From: an uncultured bacterium
Lineage (GTDB): Bacteria; Hydrogenedentota; Hydrogenedentia; Hydrogenedentales; Hydrogenedentaceae
Assembly: GCA_937124615.1 (NCBI GenBank)
Contig: CAKZKR010000014.1
Location: 1-63,245 of the forward strand
Length of the DNA: 63,245 bases
Direction of reading: 5' to 3'
Shown here: positions 43,847 to 51,442 of the stretch, piece by piece
How the letters are laid out: each line of letters opens with the position of its first letter
Numbering within the stretch: position 1 is the stretch's first letter
Position numbers and translations under genes: made by a program
Notes under the pieces: model-generated
Databases searched by the model: none
What the model saw: the letters and a program-made list of their open reading frames with translations, nothing else
What the model was told of the DNA's origin: nothing

Positions 43847-45367
43847 ATGTTGACAAAAAGAAAAAGAAATTATTGTTTGTGTTTCCTTTTACATTTTGTT
43901 TTATTCTTTGTTATTTCTTCAACTCTATTTTCAGAGGAAATCGAATTAAATATTATCTATACAAATGATATACATGACCATATTCGACCTGGTTATATGG
44001 GTGTTGGGGGAATTCCTTATGTAGCGGGTTATGTAAATCAGGTAAGGGAAGAAAAACCGAATGTATTACTCGTTGATGCTGGGGACTTGACTGATAAAGG
44101 AGATATGGTAGCAGATTTAACAAATGGTGAACTGATGTATAAAATAATAGAAAAGATGAAATATGATGTAATGGTTATTGGGAATCATGATTATGACAAA
44201 GGTATTGAACAACTTTGTAAATTGAAAGAATTATCTCCCTCAGTAGAATTTGTTGCTACAAATTATGAAGAAGGTTTGGACAGGTGTTATAAACCATGGG
44301 TCATAGAAAAGATAGGAGATTTTAGTGTTGGATTTGTAGGTGTTGTAAAATTGGGTGGAGAGGAAAAACAAGTAGCGAAAGGAGCCGTTCCCGAAATTAA
44401 AAAGGCAATTGATACATTAAAAGGACAGGGATGCCATTTTATTGTAGGACTGTTTCATTTGGGGAGTAATGCATGTGAACAAGTGTCAAGGGAAATTCCT
44501 GAAATATCCGTTTATATATCCGGACATACACATGAATTGTTGAAAAAACCAAAAATTTTCCCGGACACAAATGCAATTATTGTACAAGCGGGTTCGTATG
44601 CAAACTATGCAGGCCATTTGAAATTAATAATTGATACACAAAAACAACAGATTGTTAAGTATGAAAATCGAATAGTGGAATTAATACACGATTCTATAAA
44701 ACCGGATGAAGAAATTTTGAACTGGGTTTTTGCAGAGGAGAAAAAGATATGCCCTATTGCTTCTGAATTTTTAATTGATAATAATAAAATAATAGGTACC
44801 CACCAGATTGCAGTTCTTGCGGTAAATGCAATTAAAGAAAGGGCCAACGCAGATATTGCATTTTTCCATCCTCGATTACTTATTCGTAGTACATTTCCCC
44901 CAACAAAATTGGATTATAATGCTGTTTATTTAACAGCAGGACATCGTGCAAAGGAAATAGTAGAAGTAACATTATCAGGAAGACAAATAGAACAATATCT
45001 AATTGATTTAATTAGAAATAGATGGAGTAGAACCGAATGGACAGGAATGAACGCGGAGTACGATAGGACTTTTCCTCCAGATAAGGTTTCGGTTAAGACA
45101 GATTTAGTAGCAGATAAGAAATATAAAGTTGTGCTTGCAAAATTAGAATTCAATAATCGTTTGCTCCGTTCATTAAAAAATAATAATGAAAATAATATAG
45201 AGGAAATAGAAAATGGATTAAAACAATGTGATTTTACATATTTTGATGCAGTTTCTAAATATATCGAGAAAATAAAAGAAAGTGGTCTTACATTAGACAA
45301 ATATATTGAAAAAATGAAAATTAACGGGAAAGAAGAACAAGAAGAAAATAATTATGATGCGGAGTAG
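43847..45367 (+). CDS. Secreted 5'-nucleotidase / UDP-sugar hydrolase-like metallophosphoesterase
   Basis: 506 residues. A signal peptide (to about residue 30) is followed by a calcineurin-like metallophosphoesterase domain with IYTNDIHDH, VDAGDLTDKGD, VIGNHDYDKG, and SGHTHELL. These supply the dimetal ligands. The C-terminal domain (about 300-480) matches the 5'-nucleotidase specificity domain (AVLAVNAIKERANADIAFFHP). Periplasmic UshA-type enzymes release phosphate and nucleosides from nucleotides. The C-terminal ~60 residues are charged and unrelated. It precedes the hydrogenase-like operon by 71 bases, with a hairpin between. Confidence 0.85.
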   Translation: MLTKRKRNYCLCFLLHFVLFFVISSTLFSEEIELNIIYTNDIHDHIRPGYMGVGGIPYVAGYVNQVREEKPNVLLVDAGDLTDKGDMVADLTNGELMYKIIEKMKYDVMVIGNHDYDKGIEQLCKLKELSPSVEFVATNYEEGLDRCYKPWVIEKIGDFSVGFVGVVKLGGEEKQVAKGAVPEIKKAIDTLKGQGCHFIVGLFHLGSNACEQVSREIPEISVYISGHTHELLKKPKIFPDTNAIIVQAGSYANYAGHLKLIIDTQKQQIVKYENRIVELIHDSIKPDEEILNWVFAEEKKICPIASEFLIDNNKIIGTHQIAVLAVNAIKERANADIAFFHPRLLIRSTFPPTKLDYNAVYLTAGHRAKEIVEVTLSGRQIEQYLIDLIRNRWSRTEWTGMNAEYDRTFPPDKVSVKTDLVADKKYKVVLAKLEFNNRLLRSLKNNNENNIEEIENGLKQCDFTYFDAVSKYIEKIKESGLTLDKYIEKMKINGKEEQEENNYDAE

Positions 45368-45387
45368 TAAATAATTACTTCAAATAC

Positions 45388-45436
45388 ACTCCGAAGTCAA
45401 TCTTTGATACAATAGATATATACTTTGGAGTTTTTT
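45388..45436 (+). promoter_or_regulatory. Hairpin with T-run covering the ribosome site of the DRTGG/hydrogenase operon
   Basis: ACTCCGAAGT (45388-45397) pairs with ACTTTGGAGT (45422-45431), ten pairs including one G-U. A run of six T (45431-45436) follows directly, giving the shape of an intrinsic terminator. The GGAG at 45427-45430, the only ribosome site for the GTG at 45439, lies within the 3' arm. It could end transcripts of the preceding nucleotidase gene, or act as an attenuator or translational switch for the operon. Confidence 0.6.
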
Positions 45437-45438
45437 GA

Positions 45439-45783
45439 GTGATTGTACAGGATATTATAAGATCAATAAATGCAGAAATTATTGTCAGGGGAGGAACAAC
45501 AAGAATTGAAAAGATCTTTGCTGGAGATAGAATCAGTGACCTGATTCATTATGCCGATGAAAGTACATTAATAATTACACATTTAAATCATATTTCTCTG
45601 GTTCAGTTGTTTCAGATATTTGAAGTACCTGCTATATGTCTTATTACGGAGACTGAACCTATCCAAGAATTAATAGAGAATGCAGAGGTAAAAAAGGCTC
45701 ACCTTTTTGTATCTCCATTGGAAATGTATGAAACCTGTGGGGTTATATATAAAATGTTTGAGCGGGGAAATGCCCAGCAATGA
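45439..45783 (+). CDS. DRTGG-domain protein (first of two)
   Basis: A 114-residue single-domain protein of the DRTGG group, a ligand-binding-like fold found beside hydrogenase-type gene clusters and fused to CBS or phosphotransacetylase proteins. Seen: IVQDIIRSINAEIIVRGG, DRISDLIHYAD, LIITHLNHISLVQLF and the VPAICLITE strand. It starts with GTG, with GGAG eight bases before. Its TGA stop overlaps the ATG of the following ATPase-hydrogenase gene (ATGA), so the two are coupled. The ligand is unknown. Together with the second DRTGG protein it is expected to regulate the cluster. Confidence 0.72.
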   Translation: MIVQDIIRSINAEIIVRGGTTRIEKIFAGDRISDLIHYADESTLIITHLNHISLVQLFQIFEVPAICLITETEPIQELIENAEVKKAHLFVSPLEMYETCGVIYKMFERGNAQQ

Positions 45784-47363
45784 TTACAGGGTCATATCCG
45801 GTAAAAAGAGGAGATTATTTAGGCGGAGGACAGGTATCTTCAAAGATAAAGGAGACATTAAGAAGATTAGGTATAACCTCAGAGATAATCAGAAAAATTA
45901 TGATTGCTGTATATGAAGCGGAAATGAATGTAATAATCCATTCTTATGGGGGTGAGATTAGTTTTGTCATAGATGATGATAAAATAGAAATTACTGTTAA
46001 AGACACGGGACCCGGTATACCCAGAATCGACCTTGCAATACAAGAAGGATATTCTACTGCACCTGATGAGGCAAGAGAAATGGGATTTGGTGCAGGGATG
46101 GGCTTGCCAAACATAAAGAAAAACTCAGATTATTTTACTATTCACAGCGAGAAAATGGGGACATTATTGAAAATTCTTGTGTTTATTAATTCTGATAAAT
46201 ATTTTTCAAACATAGATACTTGTCTCAATGTTGAGTCGGAAAAATGTAAAAAATGTTTGAGATGTATAACCAGATGTCCAACCAAAGCCATAAGATTATA
46301 TAAAGAGAAAATACATATCTTATCTCATCATTGTGTTAATTGTAATGAATGTATTAGAGTGTGTCCTACGAAGGTTTTCGATTTAACAAATTATGAAGAA
46401 AATAAAGATGAGGGAAAAGAAAAGGTATTGGTTGCCCCTTCTCCATGGATTGCCTCTATTCTCTTTTCTTGTTTATGGGATAACTTTGAGGAAGTAATAA
46501 TAAATGAAAAAGGCCTGGAAATATATCCATTAGCAATATGGGAAGATGTATTAAAAGAAAAGACATTTGAATATATTAAAAATAATGGAAAAATAAAGCA
46601 TCCTGTAATATTACCTGTTTGTCCTGCAGTTCTATACTGGATACAAACAGAATATCCTTCGTTAATAGATTACATTGCGCCTTATTTGGGGCCTGCTGAA
46701 ACGGCAGTAAATAGTTTTGAAAAACAAAAGAGAGTTTTTTATATTCCTTCCTGTCCTGCAGAGGTATGTGCTATTCATGGTAATAAAAATTCAGATGTTA
46801 ATGTGAGTTTTATACTTCCACAACAGTCGATTGAAATGATTTTAAATACAAAAAAACGGACTACGGGAGAAAAACAAATAGATAAAATTTATGATATATG
46901 TGTTGATAAAGAAATTGATAGAAAGATCGTGAAGATATCAGGTGTAGAACAAGTTAAGACTTTTTTGGAGAGTATAGAAAAGAAACGGTTGATGTATAAC
47001 ATAGAAATGGTAGAGTTATATGCCTGTCATAATGGATGTTTTGGTTCTCCATACTGGGTATATGAACCAACCGTAGCAAGAATTATTTTTGATGCTTTTT
47101 GGAAAGAGCAGAAAATAAAGTATAAAGAGAATAAATTTGATGGAATATTTCGTGTATCTACGATCAAGCCAAGAAAAGGTATAAGGCTCGATGAGGATGT
47201 TAGAAAAGCAATGATGAAATTGAGTGAAATAGAGAAAATAAGTAAGAGTTTACCCGGATATGATTGTGGAGTATGTGGTGCTCCTACATGTTTGAATTTT
47301 GCAGAAGACATTCTAATGATGGGAGAAAATATATCTGAATGTCCCTATTTAAACATAAAGTAA
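45780..47363 (+). CDS. Anti-sigma-type ATPase fused to ferredoxin and [FeFe]-hydrogenase-like domains (putative sensory)
   Basis: 527 residues in four parts. Residues 1-136 are a GHKL ATPase of the anti-sigma (RsbT/RsbW) kind: EAEMNVIIHSYGG, VKDTGPGIP, GFGAGMGLPNIK. Residues 156-195 hold two 4Fe-4S motifs (Cys156/159/162/166 and Cys185/188/191/195). Residues ~215-440 are a hydrogenase large-subunit-like domain with candidate H-cluster ligands Cys281 (PVCPA), Cys325 (PSCPAE), Cys416 and Cys420 (YACHNGC). Residues 496-521 hold a further Cys set (CGVCGAPTC...C). The proton-relay Cys of TSCCP is Val here, and the conserved Lys of PCxxK is Glu328. Turnover is therefore doubtful, and a sensory role fits better. 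In related clusters the ATPase and hydrogenase are usually separate genes. Confidence 0.8.
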   Translation: MITGSYPVKRGDYLGGGQVSSKIKETLRRLGITSEIIRKIMIAVYEAEMNVIIHSYGGEISFVIDDDKIEITVKDTGPGIPRIDLAIQEGYSTAPDEAREMGFGAGMGLPNIKKNSDYFTIHSEKMGTLLKILVFINSDKYFSNIDTCLNVESEKCKKCLRCITRCPTKAIRLYKEKIHILSHHCVNCNECIRVCPTKVFDLTNYEENKDEGKEKVLVAPSPWIASILFSCLWDNFEEVIINEKGLEIYPLAIWEDVLKEKTFEYIKNNGKIKHPVILPVCPAVLYWIQTEYPSLIDYIAPYLGPAETAVNSFEKQKRVFYIPSCPAEVCAIHGNKNSDVNVSFILPQQSIEMILNTKKRTTGEKQIDKIYDICVDKEIDRKIVKISGVEQVKTFLESIEKKRLMYNIEMVELYACHNGCFGSPYWVYEPTVARIIFDAFWKEQKIKYKENKFDGIFRVSTIKPRKGIRLDEDVRKAMMKLSEIEKISKSLPGYDCGVCGAPTCLNFAEDILMMGENISECPYLNIK

Positions 47364-47378
47364 AAGAGGAAAAATATT

Positions 47379-47729
47379 ATGGGTGTAAAACTAAGTGAAA
47401 TATGCAATCGATTAGACCTCGAACTGCTAACTTCTGGAATTTCGGAATTAATGGATAAAGAAGTTAGTGAAGGTTATGTTTCAGATTTGTTAAGCGATGT
47501 TTTAGCAAATGCACAAAAAGGTATGATATTGATAACATTACAAACACATATCAATGTAATTGCAGTTTGTGTTCATACGGAACTCTCTGCGGTTATCTTT
47601 ATACAAAGTCGCAGACCGGATGATAATGTAATAAAGAAGGCAGAGGAAGAGAGGATATTATTATTCTCATCATCAGAGTCAGCATTCAGTATAGTTGGTA
47701 AACTGTATGAGATGGGATTAAGAGGATAA
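47379..47729 (+). CDS. DRTGG-domain protein (second of two)
   Basis: A 116-residue protein closer to the consensus of hydrogenase-linked DRTGG proteins: MGVKLSEICNRLDLELLT, EGYVSDLLSDVLANAQKGMILITLQTHINVIAVCVH, and VGKLYEMG at the end. It lies 15 bases after the ATPase-hydrogenase gene and ends 4 bases before the PHP gene, in the same operon. The tail encodes AGAGGA, which doubles as the ribosome site of the next gene. The bound ligand is unknown. Confidence 0.8.
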   Translation: MGVKLSEICNRLDLELLTSGISELMDKEVSEGYVSDLLSDVLANAQKGMILITLQTHINVIAVCVHTELSAVIFIQSRRPDDNVIKKAEEERILLFSSSESAFSIVGKLYEMGLRG

Positions 47730-47733
47730 TATC

Positions 47734-48504
47734 TTGTCCGTGATTTATGCCGATTTACATATTCATTCTATACTATCACCTTGTGCAGACCGTAATATGA
47801 CTCCTCAAAACATATATCCTCGCATAGTAGAAAAGGGGATAAATGTATTTGCGATATGTGACCATAACAGTACAAAAAATGTAAGAGCCTTTTATGAATT
47901 TGGGCAGAAATGGTTTCCGCAAATTTTGTTTTTACCCGGTATCGAGATAGAAACAAAAGAAGAATTACATTTTTTAGGTATATTTCCTGATTTGGAAAAT
48001 GCAGAAAAAGTCGGAGAAATTATAAGAGGGGGATTAAAGGAAGAGATAAAAAGAGCAGAATTTATGGAACCTCAATGTATTATTAATTCAGATGGTGAAA
48101 TCATCGGTGAAGAGACAAAATCTCTATATTTGTCAGCGGAGATTGATTTAGAAGATGCCGTTGTATTATTGCGCAGACATAATGCTGTTGTGATTGCCAG
48201 TCATATAGACCGCCCCTCATATTCTATTACAAGTCAATTAGGTATTATTCCTGATAGTTTATTTGATGTACTGGAAATATCTCCAATATCAGTCAGAAGG
48301 GTTATAGAGAAGAAGGAGTTTGTTTTAAGAAATATGGTCTATCCGTTGCCAGAAAGTATCCCTATAATTACCTCAACGGATGCACATTCAATAGATGAAA
48401 TTGGACATGTTCGAACAGGAATCCCTATAAACAAATTAAATTTTGAAGGACTTAAAGAAGGAATGAAGGAAAATACAATGTTGGAGGTGATAGGGTTTGA
48501 TTGA
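47734..48504 (+). CDS. PHP-domain metallohydrolase
   Basis: 256 residues with an intact PHP metal site: DLHIHS (His9, His11), ICDHN (Asp43, His44), IEIETKEE for the bridging Glu, HIDRP and TDAHS (His in both). The fold is shared with DNA polymerase III PHP domains, histidinol phosphatase and 5'-3' RNA/nucleotide phosphatases. The substrate is unknown but the location in the hydrogenase-like cluster is conserved in anaerobes. It starts with TTG, with AGAGGA seven bases before. Its end overlaps the next gene by eight bases. Contrast with the degenerate PHP protein at 15441-17192. Confidence 0.82.
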   Translation: MSVIYADLHIHSILSPCADRNMTPQNIYPRIVEKGINVFAICDHNSTKNVRAFYEFGQKWFPQILFLPGIEIETKEELHFLGIFPDLENAEKVGEIIRGGLKEEIKRAEFMEPQCIINSDGEIIGEETKSLYLSAEIDLEDAVVLLRRHNAVVIASHIDRPSYSITSQLGIIPDSLFDVLEISPISVRRVIEKKEFVLRNMVYPLPESIPIITSTDAHSIDEIGHVRTGIPINKLNFEGLKEGMKENTMLEVIGFD

Positions 48505-49036
48505 GTTATCATTACATATACTTGATTTGATAGAAAATTCAATTAATGCAGGTGCTGAAGAAATAAAGATTTCGTTAGATGTAAATGAGGAAAAAGATTT
48601 ACTAATCCTAAAGATAGAGGATAACGGTAAAGGTTTTAGTGTTGATGCGGAACAATTATTTGACCCTTTTTATACTACAAAAACATCAAAAGTGATAGGA
48701 ATGGGTTTAAGTTTAGCGAAAAGTTCCGCAGAAAGAGCTGGTGGAGAAGTTATAATAGGGAAAAGTGAGGATTTAGGAGGAGCAAAAGTTGTTTTAACAT
48801 TTTCCTTATCACACATTGATAGGTTGCCTGTAGGAGATTTAGGGGGTTCTATCGCGGGAATGTTTATTACAAGTCCCAATATAAATATACAAATAGAGAT
48901 TATTCAAAATAACAAGACAAAATTGGCAATTAGTACAAACGAATACCGTAAAAACTTTTCAGGGAAAACAGATATAGAACTCTATCCGATAATTGAAAAA
49001 GAAATAAATGGGGTTATTAAAGAGTTAGATATATAA
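48497..49036 (+). CDS. GHKL ATPase (histidine-kinase-type ATP-binding domain protein)
   Basis: 179 residues. The HATPase fold fills residues ~5-110: DLIENSINAGAEEIKISL (N box), KIEDNGKGFS (G1 box), LFDPFYTTKTSKVIGMGLSLAKSSAERAGGE (G2 box) and GGAKVVLTFSLSHID. There is no phosphoacceptor histidine domain, so it is not a kinase on its own. The ~65-residue C-terminal part is unrecognised. TTG start 48497 is supported by a strong GGAGG site nine bases upstream and it overlaps the PHP gene end. It is the last gene of the operon and, like the ATPase domain of the hydrogenase protein, may act on an anti-sigma partner or on a kinase. Confidence 0.82.
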   Translation: MIELSLHILDLIENSINAGAEEIKISLDVNEEKDLLILKIEDNGKGFSVDAEQLFDPFYTTKTSKVIGMGLSLAKSSAERAGGEVIIGKSEDLGGAKVVLTFSLSHIDRLPVGDLGGSIAGMFITSPNINIQIEIIQNNKTKLAISTNEYRKNFSGKTDIELYPIIEKEINGVIKELDI

Positions 49037-49039
49037 ATA

Positions 49040-50557
49040 CTAATGCGGGTATTTTTTTGTATTTTGTATGAGAAAAACAAGTGTAGTTATTAAATGTTTT
49101 GCTGATGCAGGAAATTCCTTTAGACTTTTTGCCAATGCTGTAAAACAATCTATAAGAGATATATCTGTATTATAAAGTTTGGACATTCTTTCTGTCCCAT
49201 CGGGTAGTTTTAGAAAAAAGTCAATTATTTCTCCAGTAGGTTCAGGGCTTAATAATTTCTTTTTAATTTTTCCTTTTGCTATGTCCTCTAATATAGATTT
49301 TATAGTAGGACTCAAAATATTTTTATTTTTCTTCAAAACTTCATATGCAAGGTTTTTAAATAGTGGCATTAAAAAAACATTGTGAAAATAATTCTCTATT
49401 TCGAAACATATAAGTTCTGATATGAAGGGATGTTCATATGGGATAGAACAGTCACTACCCAAACGATATAAAATGCTTTTACTTTCAGAAGAAAGACATT
49501 CCCAGCCCGGTATTTCTTTGTCAAGAAAGATTCCTATATTATCGGGAACATGGATGTTAATTATAGATGTATAATCGGTTTTTGTTTGTGTTTGTTCAAT
49601 GGTAAATATTCCTTTTAATTCTTCAATAAGATAATTTAGTATTTTATATGCATTGTCAGGATATACAAAAGGTTTATCTGTCTTTAGCATAGTTTCAATT
49701 TCAAAAAGTTTATTACTTTCGCTATAACTTATAGTTAACGCACTGTGTTTTGAATCAGTACAAATAAAAAAGGGAGAGCAGGCACAAAGCAGTAATGATG
49801 AAAAGGTGATTTCAGGTATTTTTATGATGGGTATTAACGGGTCTATTTTAATTTCAATTTTTTCAGACTTGTTTATAAGTTGTTTCAAATTGTTCCATAT
49901 GGAATAAAAAAATGTTTGTATGTCGATTAGTTTATTGCAATTCCATAGAGGTAGTTTATTTTCAATAAATTCTTCTATTTTCTTCAGTGGAAGGGATGGA
50001 AGGTCAGGAATGAGTTCATTCAAGATGTTATGTTTGTTATCCAGAACTTTGAAGCCTGCAAGTTTAAAGATAATTTGATTGTGTTTGATCTGGAATTTTC
50101 CTCCATTTGTGCTTTTCGTCCACTGATTATTTATAAAAGAGGTGCAGATAGGTAAGAAATCATCAAGCAGTATAAAGTCTGTAATCTCTTCTAAATTATT
50201 AGATGAAAAGAAGACGAGGTTTGGAATTCTATAACCGACTTCTTGAGTTTCCTCGTAGTGAACAGTAAAAATATTTTTCCCAATGGGTTTGAAGATGAGC
50301 GATAGACAAGTTAAGAGAATTTCTTTATCTAAATACAAGTTTTCTGATTGGATTTTATTTTCATTTTCGATATAAAAACCCAAATAATCCTTTATTTGGC
50401 ATAAAAAATCCTTGGTGCTTATTTGTGTGAGTTTTGGATGGAAAAACAGATTTAAAAAATTACATAAAAGGGGGGAATTATCAAGCACGTTACTTTTGTT
50501 TTTTGTTAAAATCACAAGAATAAAAATGTATGTTTTTAATAACAATATATTAAACAT
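49040..50557 (-). CDS. Unknown 505-residue protein
   Basis: No family recognised. The protein is Lys/Ile/Asn-rich, with no clear signal peptide; the hydrophobic stretch at residues ~2-18 could be one or a start artefact, and there is no ATG in the first 100 residues other than that at 50557. The segment EITFSSLLLCACSPFFICTDSKHSALTISYS and the later AYKILNYLIEELKGIF, followed by a DYTSIINIHVP strand, vaguely echo the N-box, G2 and last strand of a GHKL ATPase, but the glycine-rich motifs are missing. Thus at best a degenerate version. It is convergent with the hydrogenase-type operon and ends three bases after it, and the protein may have a related regulatory role. Function unknown. Confidence 0.55.
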   Translation of the reverse strand: MFNILLLKTYIFILVILTKNKSNVLDNSPLLCNFLNLFFHPKLTQISTKDFLCQIKDYLGFYIENENKIQSENLYLDKEILLTCLSLIFKPIGKNIFTVHYEETQEVGYRIPNLVFFSSNNLEEITDFILLDDFLPICTSFINNQWTKSTNGGKFQIKHNQIIFKLAGFKVLDNKHNILNELIPDLPSLPLKKIEEFIENKLPLWNCNKLIDIQTFFYSIWNNLKQLINKSEKIEIKIDPLIPIIKIPEITFSSLLLCACSPFFICTDSKHSALTISYSESNKLFEIETMLKTDKPFVYPDNAYKILNYLIEELKGIFTIEQTQTKTDYTSIINIHVPDNIGIFLDKEIPGWECLSSESKSILYRLGSDCSIPYEHPFISELICFEIENYFHNVFLMPLFKNLAYEVLKKNKNILSPTIKSILEDIAKGKIKKKLLSPEPTGEIIDFFLKLPDGTERMSKLYNTDISLIDCFTALAKSLKEFPASAKHLITTLVFLIQNTKKYPH

Positions 50558-50650
50558 CTTTGGTTAATGCAAAATTTAGAAACATTATATCTCTTTGACT
50601 TGTCATATTATATATGAAGTATACTTACTCAACATCAATGAGGGTTAATA

Positions 50651-51310
50651 ATGGCTGACCGTATTTTACAAATAGTTGTTCAATATACATGCTTGTTATT
50701 TTGTCTCTCTGCACATGAAGCGGCACACGCTGCGGCAGCAGATCGTTTTGGTGACCCTACTGCAAGGATGTTGGGACGATTGACATTAAATCCTGTAAAA
50801 CATGCCGACCCGTTAGGAACTTTTATTTTGCCGTTATTAATGATGATAACCCAGTTTCCTTTTTTATTTGGATGGGCAAAGCCTGTTCCTGTAAATATTC
50901 GAAATTTGAGAAACCCCAAACTCCATTCTGTTTTTGTAGCCATAGCGGGACCATCGGCAAATTTATTATTAGCAATTGTTTTCACTTTTGTTTTGAGACT
51001 TACTGTTATTATGAATGGTATTTCAACTCCTGATGAGATGTTTACCTCTCCTGCCTGTTTGGTTTCTATTTCGATTGTTATGATAAATCTTGTTCTACTT
51101 CTTTTTAACTGTATTCCTTTACCTCCTCTGGATGGACATCATGTATTAAACTATTTTCTTCCGCCTGAGGGACAAAAGTTTTTACAACAAATGGGTCCTT
51201 TTGGACTTATTATAGCAATTACTTTGGGCTCGCGAATTATTTCCCCACCTTTGCAGTATATTGCAGGGTTTTTACTTACTTACGGTTTAACAGGTTTTAA
51301 TATACTTTAG
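50651..51310 (+). CDS. Site-2 protease-type (M50) membrane metalloprotease
   Basis: 219 residues with about five membrane helices. Zinc motif HEAAH at residues 22-26 within the first helix, and LFNCIPLPPLDGHH in a later helix supplying the Asp (about residue 163) ligand, as in the YwhC/sll0862 type of short S2P homologues. NPVKHADPLGTFILP and GPSANLLLA are also characteristic. Such enzymes cut membrane-embedded substrates; the natural substrate is unknown. Ribosome site GAGGG before ATG 50651. The 93-base gap upstream holds nothing notable. Confidence 0.88.
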   Translation: MADRILQIVVQYTCLLFCLSAHEAAHAAAADRFGDPTARMLGRLTLNPVKHADPLGTFILPLLMMITQFPFLFGWAKPVPVNIRNLRNPKLHSVFVAIAGPSANLLLAIVFTFVLRLTVIMNGISTPDEMFTSPACLVSISIVMINLVLLLFNCIPLPPLDGHHVLNYFLPPEGQKFLQQMGPFGLIIAITLGSRIISPPLQYIAGFLLTYGLTGFNIL

Positions 51311-51442
51311 ATGTGGGTATTCTCCTGTTTCCACTGAATAACTTTCCCAGAAATAGGTTGATTTAGTATACTATTCATCTGTCCTCTCGATTTTCCAGAA
51401 AATATCTATATATTGGTTTTAATCATAAAGGAAGGTTTTTAT

